This document shows positions 26,440 through 35,880 of a stretch of 64,000 bases of DNA, piece after piece. The notes below the pieces were generated by a model that had not been told where the DNA came from, ran no database searches, and saw only the letters and a list, made by a program, of their open reading frames with translations. The number at the start of each line of letters is the position of its first letter. Position 1 is the first letter of the stretch. The DNA lies in contig CAWIZY010000018.1 in the NCBI GenBank assembly GCA_963840725.1, forward strand, positions 268,387-332,386. The letters run 5' to 3'. This DNA comes from CAVWDU01 sp963840725. Its GTDB lineage: Bacteria > Pseudomonadota > Gammaproteobacteria > Pseudomonadales > Halieaceae. A program made the position numbers and the translations under genes.

Positions 26440-26957
26440 CCGGTTCTGGTGGTCTGTTTCCCGGTGGTGCACAAAGACCAAACTCAAGCACTCGACCGAT
26501 GGCCTCGGGAATCACTCTTGCTCGTCGTTCGGTGAATGCCCGATGACCGCACATCGACTCAATGATTCGAGGAAGAATGAGGCTGGTGTAGAGTTTGAAT
26601 GATGTACTCCCGATAAGAAATAAGTCGGCTAGCACGGTGTTTCCCCAATGGGCAGTGCAATCGGAAAGCGAATTCCGTTCCCCTCCAACGAAATTCGAGA
26701 CGTATTAGCCACAAAACTGATTAAATGGTAATGCCCGCAGAGCGCGAAGAATTTCAAGTTGCTGGTCCAAATTCCACTCAGATTGGGATGTATCATAGGC
26801 TTTGTCTCGGATCGTACAAGTCGATCACAACGATTCTGGTTTCGGTCTAACTGAACGGAGCGTTGAACTGGGTCTGCACCTCGCCGGTCTCAGTGTCTGG
26901 TCGGAGAAATGGGTACGCGAAATACATAGCGCAGCGGACTAAACGGCGGGGTCGATA
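26440..26957. other. Noncoding stretch upstream of a methyltransferase
   Basis: Open frames here are short and lack family features. A weak minus-strand frame (26396-26635) ends at the possible fifth attC and could be an old cassette, but its sequence is not convincing. The last 100 bases should hold the promoter of the methyltransferase gene. Confidence 0.4.
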
Positions 26958-27761
26958 ATGGAGAGAAAAACATCAGAAGAACTCATCGAGGCAGCGCGTG
27001 GATACGAAAGCCTTTTTGTGCCTGCCCTGTTTGAGACCTGGACGAAGCATCTGGTTGATGGAGCTCAGGTTCGGGAGGGAGCAGAGGTGTTGGATATTGC
27101 CTGCGGCACGGGGGTGCTCGCCCGGAGTGCATTGGCCGTGACGAGGCCCTCTGGGCGGGTGGTCGGAGTCGACCCCGCGCCGGGCATGCTGGCTGTAGCA
27201 ACGGAGATAGAGCCCCGTATTGAATGGGTGTTGTGCGGCGCGGAGTCGTTGGCTATGTCTGACAATACATTCGACTGCGTGATGTCCCAGTTTGGCATGA
27301 TGTTCTTCGAGGATCGGCAGAAATCGGCGGATGAGATGTTTCGTGTACTAAGGCCGGGAGGCTCGCTTGCAATTGCGGTATGGCGGTCAATTCAACATAA
27401 CCCTGCGTACAGCGATATTATTTCGGTTCTGGAGGAGCGAGTCGGCTTGGCGGCGGCTGATGCGTTGCGACTCCCTTACAGTCTGGGCGATGCCGAAAAA
27501 GTCACGTCTGTACTGGAGAGCAGCGGTTTTACAGGCATCACGGTTGAAGCAAAAAGTGAAATCGCGAGATTTCCGAGTTCACGCCAAATGGTGGAGGCGG
27601 AGCTTCGGGGTTGGCTGCCGCTGTTCGGCATCGTTCTCAACGAGAATGAAATCGAGTCGATATTAGTGCAATCAGACAAGAGCTTGGGTAAGTATGCCGG
27701 ACCCTCAGGGGAGGCAGTTTTTCCGACATCAGCTCATATCTTTACAGCGCATAAGGGCTAG
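26958..27761 (+). CDS. Class I SAM-dependent methyltransferase
   Basis: A 267-residue cytoplasmic protein with the SAM-binding loop LDIACGTGVLARSA near residue 45. An acidic strand end lies in VVGVDPAPGML, motif II is FDCVMSQFGMMFF, and motif III is LRPGGSLAIAVW. This is the UbiE/Methyltransf_11 type. The C-terminus (ITVEAKSEIARFPS...) is the usual substrate cap. The substrate is unknown and it stands alone in its transcription unit. Confidence 0.9.
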   Translation: MERKTSEELIEAARGYESLFVPALFETWTKHLVDGAQVREGAEVLDIACGTGVLARSALAVTRPSGRVVGVDPAPGMLAVATEIEPRIEWVLCGAESLAMSDNTFDCVMSQFGMMFFEDRQKSADEMFRVLRPGGSLAIAVWRSIQHNPAYSDIISVLEERVGLAAADALRLPYSLGDAEKVTSVLESSGFTGITVEAKSEIARFPSSRQMVEAELRGWLPLFGIVLNENEIESILVQSDKSLGKYAGPSGEAVFPTSAHIFTAHKG

Positions 27762-27946
27762 CCCTGCCTTCTACAAAAACAAAGCAGTTGGAACGAGCGG
27801 ATCACAGTGGTTGCCGGAATCGGCCTGCAGCCCTAATCGCCAGCTCCTGGAACTGTCCCGACTACAGCTGCCGCATTTCTAATGGTTTTTTGGCGCGCCG
27901 GTCCGTTGACTCCTTTTAGCTCGCGGTTTTTGACCGGGGGCCTGGG

Positions 27947-28576
27947 CTAGTTGATATACGTATCGCTGCCGAAATCCGGGCAGGCCTCGACTAACTCCGG
28001 CGCCTGAAGATTCTTGCGGCTATCCGCAAGCCAACACTCGTCGAATATCGAGCAGTAGCAGTAGGTGAGCGCACCCCGTGGCTTACTGACGGCACCAACC
28101 AGTTTTCGTGCAAGGTTTGCATTTTTTGTACTAACGACAATAACCGTTTCGTCGGGTCGAATGACGCGATCGCTGATAAAGTTCCGGTTGATCGCGGCTT
28201 CAGTATCCCCATCTACACTGGCAACCAGCTCGGACCAGTTTCGCGTGACGTTGCCATCAACGCTAAGCCGGACGTCCTTCATCTTCGCGGGGCCAACACC
28301 GGCATTCGTGAATGCCAACGAGAATCCTGCCGCATCCCCCGTGTCGTAGTCTTCAACCATCAACTGCACAAATGGCCAGACGGCTGCCGCGGTCTGCTGG
28401 CGAACCGCAGCAGATTCTGTAAGTGCCGCATAGAGAGCGACTACAGCAATCAAGACACCGGCGACCGAGAGGATAGTTTGCCAGAAGGTCAGGCGGATGA
28501 TGTGATGTTCGGCACGTAGCAAGGCGTGAGTCCCGACCGAGTCAACATCGCTTGTATCTGTCTCGTCATCAGTCAT
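27947..28576 (-). CDS. Hypothetical single-pass membrane protein
   Basis: About 209 residues from ATG 28576, after AAGAGA. An acidic N-terminus is followed by one strong helix (TILSVAGVLIAVVALYAAL) near residues 33-51. A beta-rich outer domain has 'FTNAGVGPAKMKDVRLSVDG', resembling domains that follow a membrane anchor in many unnamed proteins. Two Cys in CYCSIFDECW could pair. The 58618-59184 gene has a similar layout. I do not recognise a function. Confidence 0.65.
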   Translation of the reverse strand: MTDDETDTSDVDSVGTHALLRAEHHIIRLTFWQTILSVAGVLIAVVALYAALTESAAVRQQTAAAVWPFVQLMVEDYDTGDAAGFSLAFTNAGVGPAKMKDVRLSVDGNVTRNWSELVASVDGDTEAAINRNFISDRVIRPDETVIVVSTKNANLARKLVGAVSKPRGALTYCYCSIFDECWLADSRKNLQAPELVEACPDFGSDTYIN

Positions 28577-28916
28577 GCATCGAATCTCTTGCGCCTGTTC
28601 GCTTGTTGACAAGGTCAGGGTCTGCACCAGGAATAGTAAGTTTTGTTCTGCCCGTCTCTTCGAGGTTGCTCGTCCTCAGCCTGCAGTTTACATCCAGCCT
28701 GCCGCCGGTCGGAAGCGGTCATCGCTTAAATTTGGCTCCAGTGCCTTAAAGGAAAAAGCGGGCTTTCACACCGTTGGTCTTACATTCTATTACAGTCGCG
28801 ACCTCCGCAGTCAGGGGGAGACGGTCCATGTCGTCCTCCCACCTGGCCCGGATCCTGATTGCCTGGGTAACGGTGGCGTTGCAGTTCCAAACTGAGGCCT
28901 TGCTCAGCTTCAACCG
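28577..28916. other. Intergenic stretch, no gene recognised
   Basis: Both strands carry only short frames without family features. The left part should contain the promoter of the minus-strand membrane protein. I see no hairpin or repeat of note. Confidence 0.5.
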
Positions 28917-29288
28917 TTATTCGCCACCCTCCATCTTGGCCTTCAGGCCGGCAAAGGGGTTATGGGTTGCGGGTTTGACTTCCGCATCTTTCAAGCTGCC
29001 GTAGCGCACATGGCTTTCAAACTTGCTGTGTTCCTCGTCGTGGCAATAAACACAGAGTAGCTCCCAATTGCTTCCATCGTTGGGGTTGTTGTCATGATTG
29101 TGATCAACATGGTGCACGGTGAGTTCCGACAGGTTTCTGCGGTCGAACTCCCGTGTACAACGGCCACAAATCCAGGGGTATAGCTTGAGTGCGCGCTCGC
29201 GATAGCCAGCCTCGCGTTTGGTATTGTATTCAAGCTGTTCGGCACGTACTTGACTGAAACTCCTGGATGGCGGTTTCTGCATGCCCAT
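28917..29288 (-). CDS. yajD: YajD family HNH nuclease
   Basis: A 123-residue protein with a zinc finger-like C..C (ICGRCTREF) and an HNH core LTVHHVDHNHDNNPNDGSNW, followed by LLCVYCHDEEH. This is the YajD pattern, with two CxxC pairs holding zinc and the His-His-Asn metal site. The family is presumed to nick DNA or RNA; its cell role is not established. The gene is intact and lies 43 bases before the DUF885 stop on the same strand. Confidence 0.88.
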   Translation of the reverse strand: MGMQKPPSRSFSQVRAEQLEYNTKREAGYRERALKLYPWICGRCTREFDRRNLSELTVHHVDHNHDNNPNDGSNWELLCVYCHDEEHSKFESHVRYGSLKDAEVKPATHNPFAGLKAKMEGGE

Positions 29289-29331
29289 GGCGCTCTATCT
29301 CCCGCTGGATCAATGGTTTTTTTGGGGGCTG

Positions 29332-31140
29332 CTACGAGGCCTTGTCAGCCAGCTCTGCGTAGGGGTTCTTGCCGCCAGCGGCAATCCAGGCATCGATTTC
29401 CTGCTCCAGCACCGGCAGTGGCACCGAACGCAGCCCCAGGATCACATCGTGAAAGTACCGTTGATCGAACTGTCTACCCAGGGCCTGCTCGGCCTCCGCG
29501 CGTTTTTTGCGAATAAGCATCTCCCCCAGCTTGTAGGCTAGTGCCTGGCCCGGCCAGGATATGTAGCGGTCTACCTCGGTGGTGACTTCGTGTTCTGACA
29601 GGGCGGTGCGTTCGCGCAGGTAACTAATGGCCCGGTCCCGGCTCCAGCCGAAGTGGTGTACTCCGGTGTCGATAACCAGCCGGCAGGCCCGCCACATCTC
29701 GTAGGAGAGGCGCCCGAAATTCTCGTAAGGGGTCTCGTAGACTCCCATCACAGTACCCAGCCATTCGGTGTACAGGCCCCAGCCCTCGCCGTAGCCAGAG
29801 AAGTAGTTGTCGCGCCGGAACTCGGGAATCTCGCCGGGGGCCTCCTTGGCAATAGCGGCCTGCAGGGCATGCCCTGGGGCGCATTCATGCAATGTCAGGG
29901 CGGTGAGGTTGTACAGCGGTCGGGAGGGGAGGTCGTAGGTATTCATCAGGCAGCTGTCCAGACCGCCGCGGCCGCTGGTATAGAAGGGTGCGATGGAGTC
30001 GGGCACTGGCAGTATGGTGAATCGCCGCCGGGGCAGAAAACCAATGATGTCGCCCAGCTTGCCGTCTACCCGCTTGGCCACATAGGACGAATAGGCCAGC
30101 AGCTCTCTGCCGGTCTTGGCGTAAAACCGGGGGTCAGTACGCAGAAAATCCAGGAAGGCCGCCAGGTCTCCCTCAAAGCCGGTTTCGGCGATGGTGGTCA
30201 GCATTTCGGCGCGAATTCGGGCCACCTCAGCCAGGCCTTGTTGATGAATTTCCTCAGGCCCCAGATCCAGTGTGGTAAAACCGAGAATCTGCGCCCGGTA
30301 GAAGGCCTCGCCGTCTGGCAGGTCCCGTGCAGCCAACGTGGTGCGCGCCGCGGGCTGGTACTCCTCGCGCATAAAGCCCAACAGTTTGCTGTATGCAGGT
30401 ATCACGGCATCCTGGATTGCGGCGGCAGCATCTTTCTGCAGCCTGGCTTTCTCGCTCTCAGAGAGCGCATCAGGCATCTCGGTGAGTGGTGTCCAGAATG
30501 GGTTGTTTGCTCCCTCTGCGAGGTACGCTTCTATCGACTTGTCTCTGCCGGCGAGAGTCACCTGGGGAACGCTGTAGCCACGGGCCAGTCCGGCGCGCAT
30601 GTTGGCGATATGCTCGTCAAAGTAACGCGGAATGTCCTGCAGGCGCGCAATGTAGTGTTGATAGCCTTCGGCGTCATCGAATCCTCCAATGCGCGGGTAG
30701 AGCCCGGTCCAGAAAAACGTGTCTGAGTTGAACGGGGCTTCGTAGGTTCTGAAGCGTACCTCATCCGCCTGGGTACTGATTATCTGCCGGAAAACTGCCG
30801 CGTTGATCTGTTCCTCGTGACTCAACTGCTCTGGCGAGATGACGTCCATCGTCATCAGCGTCTTGTCCCAGAACATGAGCTTGCGAGCCTGGCTCCTGGG
30901 GTCGACACGGGGCAGGCTGGGGCCATCTTGCCACTTTCCCTCGTCATCCTTGACCTTGCCCAGGGTGGTTTGTCGCCAGGCGTATTCGGTCTCGTATAAC
31001 TGCCGCAGGTGCTGGTCTGCAGCAATTGCCGCTGGTGCCTCGCCAGCCCAGGCTGTCGAGCAGCCGATAATCAGTGTTACAACGCCTGCCCGCAGGCCTT
31101 TACACAGGGTGTATCGGTGGATCCGGGGTGTATGGTTCAT
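29332..31140 (-). CDS. DUF885 family secreted metallopeptidase-like protein
   Basis: 602 residues. The N-terminus has a signal peptide ending CSTAWAGE, so it is periplasmic. The family hallmark HECAPGHALQ near residue 420 is an extended HExxxGH zinc site, and a second conserved block is GYGEGWGLYTEWLG about 30 residues later, which supplies a glutamate ligand. DUF885 proteins are long, helical and M3/M32-like. They are thought to degrade peptides. The length is full and no break is seen. Confidence 0.88.
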   Translation of the reverse strand: MNHTPRIHRYTLCKGLRAGVVTLIIGCSTAWAGEAPAAIAADQHLRQLYETEYAWRQTTLGKVKDDEGKWQDGPSLPRVDPRSQARKLMFWDKTLMTMDVISPEQLSHEEQINAAVFRQIISTQADEVRFRTYEAPFNSDTFFWTGLYPRIGGFDDAEGYQHYIARLQDIPRYFDEHIANMRAGLARGYSVPQVTLAGRDKSIEAYLAEGANNPFWTPLTEMPDALSESEKARLQKDAAAAIQDAVIPAYSKLLGFMREEYQPAARTTLAARDLPDGEAFYRAQILGFTTLDLGPEEIHQQGLAEVARIRAEMLTTIAETGFEGDLAAFLDFLRTDPRFYAKTGRELLAYSSYVAKRVDGKLGDIIGFLPRRRFTILPVPDSIAPFYTSGRGGLDSCLMNTYDLPSRPLYNLTALTLHECAPGHALQAAIAKEAPGEIPEFRRDNYFSGYGEGWGLYTEWLGTVMGVYETPYENFGRLSYEMWRACRLVIDTGVHHFGWSRDRAISYLRERTALSEHEVTTEVDRYISWPGQALAYKLGEMLIRKKRAEAEQALGRQFDQRYFHDVILGLRSVPLPVLEQEIDAWIAAGGKNPYAELADKAS

Positions 31141-31437
31141 AGCGTGTGGGGTCTCCCGTCGGTCTCTTTGAGTGCTTGTTGATTGAAAGGCGTTGCTCGC
31201 TCAGGCCGGGAGGGAGCGCATAGCGCATCCGGCCCTGCGTTATAGGATCACAAGCTTGTCACGATTGCCAGAGTCCGGTTTCACTGGGGGCTGGAGGGCT
31301 ATGAACAGGCACGAGGGGTGGCAGCGGGTGAGGTGGTTCGGGAATTATCACAGGTCTTGGGATGCGTGGTTTGCTCGCCAGGCTCCCCTGTGACCTCGGG
31401 TGCTAGAGCGGGTGTTGCTGTGAGACCCTCGCGCGTT

Positions 31438-31809
31438 CTATGACAGCTGCTCGATCGTCTTGCGCCAGTGGTGCAGTTCTGAGGGCTCACAGTCGACCAG
31501 GTGAATGCCAACCAGCCAGGAGGGCTGCTTAACCTCGTTGAGGTGGCACCAGGCCACCCGTCCCATCAAGCGGAAGCTTTCCTTCGCGGAGGGCACTGTA
31601 ATGTTCAGTCTCAGTATTGTGTTCAGCCGCAACGGTTCATCGACGCCAACTTGCACGCCCCCAGCGGAGAGGTCCAGTGACTTGAAGGATGCGATCAGGT
31701 CAACGCTGTCTGCGGACTGGGCCGCCGGAATGTGCAGCCTGACTTCTGCTTCGGCAATGACACGCTGTTCTGTCCGGGGAGTGATTTTTGCTGATGAACG
31801 ACTTTCCAC
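31438..31809 (-). CDS. PilZ domain protein
   Basis: 123 residues, almost entirely a PilZ domain. The c-di-GMP contact motif DLSAGGVQV (D.S..G) is at about residues 47-55. The upstream arginine block is degenerate (PRTEQRV rather than RxxxR), so binding strength is uncertain. The strand SFRLMGRVAWCH and the WLVGIHLV close the barrel. Single-domain PilZ proteins usually pass c-di-GMP signals to motility or secretion machinery; no partner is nearby. Confidence 0.82.
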   Translation of the reverse strand: MESRSSAKITPRTEQRVIAEAEVRLHIPAAQSADSVDLIASFKSLDLSAGGVQVGVDEPLRLNTILRLNITVPSAKESFRLMGRVAWCHLNEVKQPSWLVGIHLVDCEPSELHHWRKTIEQLS

Positions 31810-32200
31810 AGGAGATTCTCTTTTTTATGGTCCAGGTTGTCGAGTTGTGCGGGGCTGTGTACCGGCCGATCATGTACAGCCCGACCATGCGCAGCCAGGT
31901 AATGTGCACCCGCGCCATTGGATGCTGCCACAATCAGAACACCCCCGACAACGCCAGAGGGGGTTCTGGTGGCAGGTCCGGGTAATTTGTGCAGAGCCGG
32001 TCACATTATTGCCAGGCTCGGATCGTCCGCTTGCCTGCCACTGGCCTTGGGGCAGAATTTCCGGTCAGTCAGATATGCCGCAAGTTCGGGTGGCCGTTCT
32101 GAAGGCCCCGGTGCCAGCCGGCGTAACTCACGCTATAATTTGGCCACCCGGGTTTCACTCTTGCAGAATCCGGGCGTTGACACTGACTGACGGGGTTACG
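31810..32200. other. Divergent promoter region between PilZ and M2 peptidase genes
   Basis: No protein-like frame. A long minus-strand extension of the PilZ frame and plus-strand frames are compositional. The region should hold both promoters; I can name no specific site. Confidence 0.5.
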
Positions 32201-33994
32201 ATGACACATACTTTGAAGCTCATTGCACTGGCTTTGTTTGCGGGCTGTTGCTCAGTTCAGGCCGCGCCTGAAAAGACGGCCGAGCAGTTTGTTGCGCGCA
32301 TCAACAGCGAAAGGGAAGATTTATCGATAGAAAGCGGCGCGACCAATTGGGTTCGCGCTACCTATATCAACCACGACACGGCAATACTCGCCTCCCGCTA
32401 CAAGGAGAAATACGCCGCCTGGCACAGCAAGGCAGTTGCTGACTCACTGCAGTACAGTGGTACCGAGATGTCCCCGACCACGGCCCGGTCACTCGCCCTG
32501 TTAAAACTCAGCACCTCCAACCCTGCACCTTCCGATCCGGCCAAACGCAAGCAGCTGGCAAGTGTTACCACCGAGATGTCGGGCCTCTACGGTGCCGGTA
32601 AGTACTGCCCTCCCGGTGGTGGAGACTGTTTGTCGGGTTCCGAGTTGGAAGAGCGGATGGCGACGACGCGAGACTATGACAAGGCACTCGAGTACTGGCA
32701 GGGCTGGCGAGAAATCGCCGTGCCGATGCGGCCCAAGTATCAGCAATTTGTCGAGTTGGCCAATGAAGGTGCCAGTGAGCTGGGTTATGACAATCTCGGG
32801 GAGATGTGGCGCGCTAACTACGATATGAGCCCGGCTGCATTCCAGGCTGAAACGGCGCGCCTCTGGGGCCAGGTGAAACCCCTGTACGACGAATTACACT
32901 GCCATGTGCGCGCTGAGCTTTCGGCGGTTTATGGCGAGGACAAAGTGCCACTGGATGCCCCTATCCCCGCGCATGTGCTGGGCAATATGTGGGCCCAGAC
33001 CTGGGATCGCATCTACGACGTGGTTGAGCCCTATCCCGATGCGGTGTCGCTGGACGTGACCCGCACTCTGGTTGAACGGGACATGAGTCCGCAGGATATG
33101 GTGCGTTCTGCCGAGAGTTTCTACGTCTCCATGGGGCTGGACCCTTTACCCGAGACGTTCTGGGAGCGCTCGCAGTTTACCAAGCCACGTGACCGTGAGG
33201 TGCAGTGCCATGCCAGCGCCTGGGGGCTCAATCGTGGTCAGGATTTGCGCATCAAAATGTGTATCAAGCAGACCTACGATGAACTCAAGGTGATCTATCA
33301 CGAGCTGGGGCACAATTACTATCAACGTGCCTATGGCCATCACACGGCGCTGTTACGCGGTGGTGCCCACGGCGGTTTTCATGAAGCGATAGGGGATACC
33401 GTGGTGTTGTCTATGACACCCGCCTACCTGAAGGAGGTGGGCCTGGTTGCCGAGGCCTCTTCATCGCCGGAGGCGGTGATCAATGACCAGATGAAACGAG
33501 CGCTGCGCGGTATAGCGGTGCTGCCCTGGGCCAAGCTGGTGGATGAATGGCGCTGGGGTGTCTTCGCCGGTGATATTGCACCGGGCGACTACAACAAGGC
33601 CTGGTGGGAGCTGCGCGAGAAATATCAGGGCGTCGCTGCGCCGGTGGCACGTACCGAACAGCAATTCGACCCGGGTGCGAAGTACCATGTCCCCGCTAAC
33701 GTGTCCTACACGCGCTATTTCCTGGCCAGAATCATGCAGTTTCAGTTTCTCGAAGCCCTCTGCGACGCTGCGGGCTACGAGGGGCCGCTGCACGAGTGTT
33801 CCTTTTATGGCAGCAAAGAGGCGGGTGCCCGTCTCAACGCCATGCTCATGGCGGGCCAGAGCGAGCCCTGGCAAAACACGCTGGAAAAGTTGACCGGTAC
33901 CCGGGAGATGGACGGTAGCGCTATTATCAGTTACTTCCAGCCGTTAATGGCCTACCTGAAAACACAGAATGCCGATCGCCAGTGCGGCTGGTAA
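32201..33994 (+). CDS. M2 family peptidyl-dipeptidase (ACE-like)
   Basis: 597 residues starting at ATG 32201, with a signal peptide ending CSVQAAPEK. The zinc motif is HELGH near residue 367, within VIYHELGHNYYQ. The third ligand Glu is in GGFHEAIGD near 395, typical of angiotensin-converting-enzyme relatives. Other family blocks are GNMWAQTWDRIYDVV and FLARIMQFQFLEALC. It should remove C-terminal dipeptides from peptides in the periplasm. Longer upstream reading adds only noncoding sequence. Confidence 0.92.
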   Translation: MTHTLKLIALALFAGCCSVQAAPEKTAEQFVARINSEREDLSIESGATNWVRATYINHDTAILASRYKEKYAAWHSKAVADSLQYSGTEMSPTTARSLALLKLSTSNPAPSDPAKRKQLASVTTEMSGLYGAGKYCPPGGGDCLSGSELEERMATTRDYDKALEYWQGWREIAVPMRPKYQQFVELANEGASELGYDNLGEMWRANYDMSPAAFQAETARLWGQVKPLYDELHCHVRAELSAVYGEDKVPLDAPIPAHVLGNMWAQTWDRIYDVVEPYPDAVSLDVTRTLVERDMSPQDMVRSAESFYVSMGLDPLPETFWERSQFTKPRDREVQCHASAWGLNRGQDLRIKMCIKQTYDELKVIYHELGHNYYQRAYGHHTALLRGGAHGGFHEAIGDTVVLSMTPAYLKEVGLVAEASSSPEAVINDQMKRALRGIAVLPWAKLVDEWRWGVFAGDIAPGDYNKAWWELREKYQGVAAPVARTEQQFDPGAKYHVPANVSYTRYFLARIMQFQFLEALCDAAGYEGPLHECSFYGSKEAGARLNAMLMAGQSEPWQNTLEKLTGTREMDGSAIISYFQPLMAYLKTQNADRQCGW

Positions 33995-34030
33995 CTAGCC
34001 CGGGAGGCCACGGTTCACAGTGAGCCGGGT

Positions 34031-34960
34031 TCAATCCCCGCGATACGCGGGGCTACCGGGCTCCCGATAGCGATCCAATGGGCTGCGCCTGGCGTCACTG
34101 CCGTAGAAATGACCACTACCCTGTGGCTGACCAAACAGTAGAAACAGTATCGCCCGGGTGCCCTCAGAGGGGGGCTTCATGCCCATTGCGGCAGGCGTCA
34201 GACCCTGTTTCATCGCGTGGGGGCGGGTGAGGTCGGTTTCGATGTAGCCGGGGGTACAGGCATTGATGCTCAGCCTGGGTGTTTCTCTCGCCAGTAGCAG
34301 GGTATACAAGCTGACGCAGGCTTTGCTGAAGCCGTAGGCGTTGCGCTCACCCAAGCCATGTTGGTGCCAGCCTTGCGGGTCATCTTCCCTGTGCAGCGCG
34401 TCCTTGATCAAGTCGGCGATGTCCGACCACGCCAGCTTCGGGTCCTGAAAAAACTGCTGCCAGCGAGGGCTGCATTGACTGACAAAATTGGGCCCCGAGG
34501 CGGAGGCTACATTAACGACGCGGCCGGCGTCCTCGATCAAGGGGATAAACGCATCGCATACGCGCTTCACCCCCAGAGTGTTGACCGCCAGCACAGCGGC
34601 CATATCGGTGGACCCAAACCCTGTGCCTGCATTGTTCACAATGCCATAGAGCGGCTGTGGCCCTGGGCCGAGACGTTTGGCCACTGCATCGCGGGCGTCC
34701 TGTACGGAGGCGTCGTCTGCGACATCAATCTGCAGCACGCTCAGTCGCGCCTCCCAGTCCGCCTGCCGCTGGCACAGTGATTCCAGCGCCGCTTCACCGC
34801 GTGACACATCGCGGGAACCGAGCAGGACCGAGACATCCTGATGGGCCTCGAGTATCGCAGCGGCGGTTGCCAGGCCGATGCCCTTGTTGGCACCGGTTAT
34901 CATAATGTGTTTGATGAAAACTCCCTCCCATACGGGTGCTGGCGGTACATTGCCTCGCAC
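34031..34960 (-). CDS. Short-chain dehydrogenase/reductase
   Basis: An SDR with TGANKGIGLA for NAD(P) binding, NNAG at NNAGTGFG, catalytic Tyr and Lys in YGFSKAC, and Ser in VASASG. It matches carbonyl-reductase-like plant/animal-type SDRs. The start is uncertain. The long frame uses GTG 34960, and an ATG at 34903 would begin right at the motif. A strong GGGAGGGAG lies between them, before a non-standard codon, so the true start may be near 34918. It is divergent from the methyltransferase at 35068. Confidence 0.85.
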   Translation of the reverse strand: MRGNVPPAPVWEGVFIKHIMITGANKGIGLATAAAILEAHQDVSVLLGSRDVSRGEAALESLCQRQADWEARLSVLQIDVADDASVQDARDAVAKRLGPGPQPLYGIVNNAGTGFGSTDMAAVLAVNTLGVKRVCDAFIPLIEDAGRVVNVASASGPNFVSQCSPRWQQFFQDPKLAWSDIADLIKDALHREDDPQGWHQHGLGERNAYGFSKACVSLYTLLLARETPRLSINACTPGYIETDLTRPHAMKQGLTPAAMGMKPPSEGTRAILFLLFGQPQGSGHFYGSDARRSPLDRYREPGSPAYRGD

Positions 34961-35067
34961 TGTAATGACCTGTGGTCACCGCTGGCGCCCAGCCTATCCG
35001 GAGTATACACGGGGCCTGCTGAGCGGTTCAGCCTGATCTGCGGCGGGCGAGAGCACGTAACAGCACT

Positions 35068-35802
35068 ATGAAAAGAGATCATGGTATCAAAGGGTGGCGG
35101 CTGCCGGGTTTCCTGGCGGCCGTTCTGCTGTCGTTTAGTGGAATAAGCGCCGCCACCGAACCGGGCTATAGTACCAGCAGGGCCAGCCCGGACGGCATTG
35201 GCAAGGTGTATATGGGACGGGAGATCTCCCATGTGATGGGTCACCTTGGGGCGGGCTGGCTGGAACGGCCCACACGGGACAGGGAAGAGCGCACCGCGCT
35301 GCTGATTGCGAACCTGGATTTGCAGGCCGATGATACCGTTGTTGATCTGGGTGCTGGCACCGGCTACTTCAGTTTTCCGATAGCGGCCAGGGTAGATCGG
35401 GGCAGAGTACTGGCGGTTGATATTCAGCCGGAAATGCTGGCCATTATTCAACAACGTGCCGAGGCCGAGTCAGTGACCAATATTGAAACGGTGCTGGCCG
35501 CTGAGCAAAACCCGAATATTCCTGCAGAAAGCGCGGACCTGGTGCTACTGGTCGATGCGTATCACGAGTTTTCCTATCCCAGGGAAGTGATGCAGGGCGT
35601 GATGGCGGGCCTGAAGCCCGGCGGGCGTGTTGTGCTGGTGGAGTACCGGGGCGAGGACAGAACAGTGCCCATCAAACCGCTGCACAAGATGACCGAAGCC
35701 CAGGCGCGTCGGGAGCTGGAGGCAATAGGCTTCGAGTTCATCGAGAACCAGACCTATCTGCCGCTGCAGCACGTGCTGCTGTTCGCTAAACCCCGGCCCT
35801 GA
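35068..35802 (+). CDS. Exported class I methyltransferase-like protein
   Basis: 244 residues. An N-terminal signal peptide (LPGFLAAVLLSFSGISAATEP) precedes MGREISHVMGHLGAGWLERP. A complete Methyltransf_31-type fold follows: VVDLGAGTGYFSFPIA near residue 90, VLAVDIQPEML, LVLLVDAYHEF, LKPGGRVVLVEY. A SAM-binding enzyme with an export signal is odd, since SAM is cytoplasmic, but such proteins recur in marine proteobacteria. Either the signal is an inner-membrane anchor, or the protein binds another ligand. Confidence 0.85.
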   Translation: MKRDHGIKGWRLPGFLAAVLLSFSGISAATEPGYSTSRASPDGIGKVYMGREISHVMGHLGAGWLERPTRDREERTALLIANLDLQADDTVVDLGAGTGYFSFPIAARVDRGRVLAVDIQPEMLAIIQQRAEAESVTNIETVLAAEQNPNIPAESADLVLLVDAYHEFSYPREVMQGVMAGLKPGGRVVLVEYRGEDRTVPIKPLHKMTEAQARRELEAIGFEFIENQTYLPLQHVLLFAKPRP

Positions 35803-35880
35803 TTACCTTGCCCTGTGGTGCATGACCAGGCCACTCGGGTATAGCTGAGTGACCGGGTCATGCATGTGTCCAGATGGACT

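Noticed and set aside
29653..30726. A 357-codon plus-strand frame opposite DUF885
   Set aside because: Antisense of a well-conserved metallopeptidase-like gene; the composition is a shadow.
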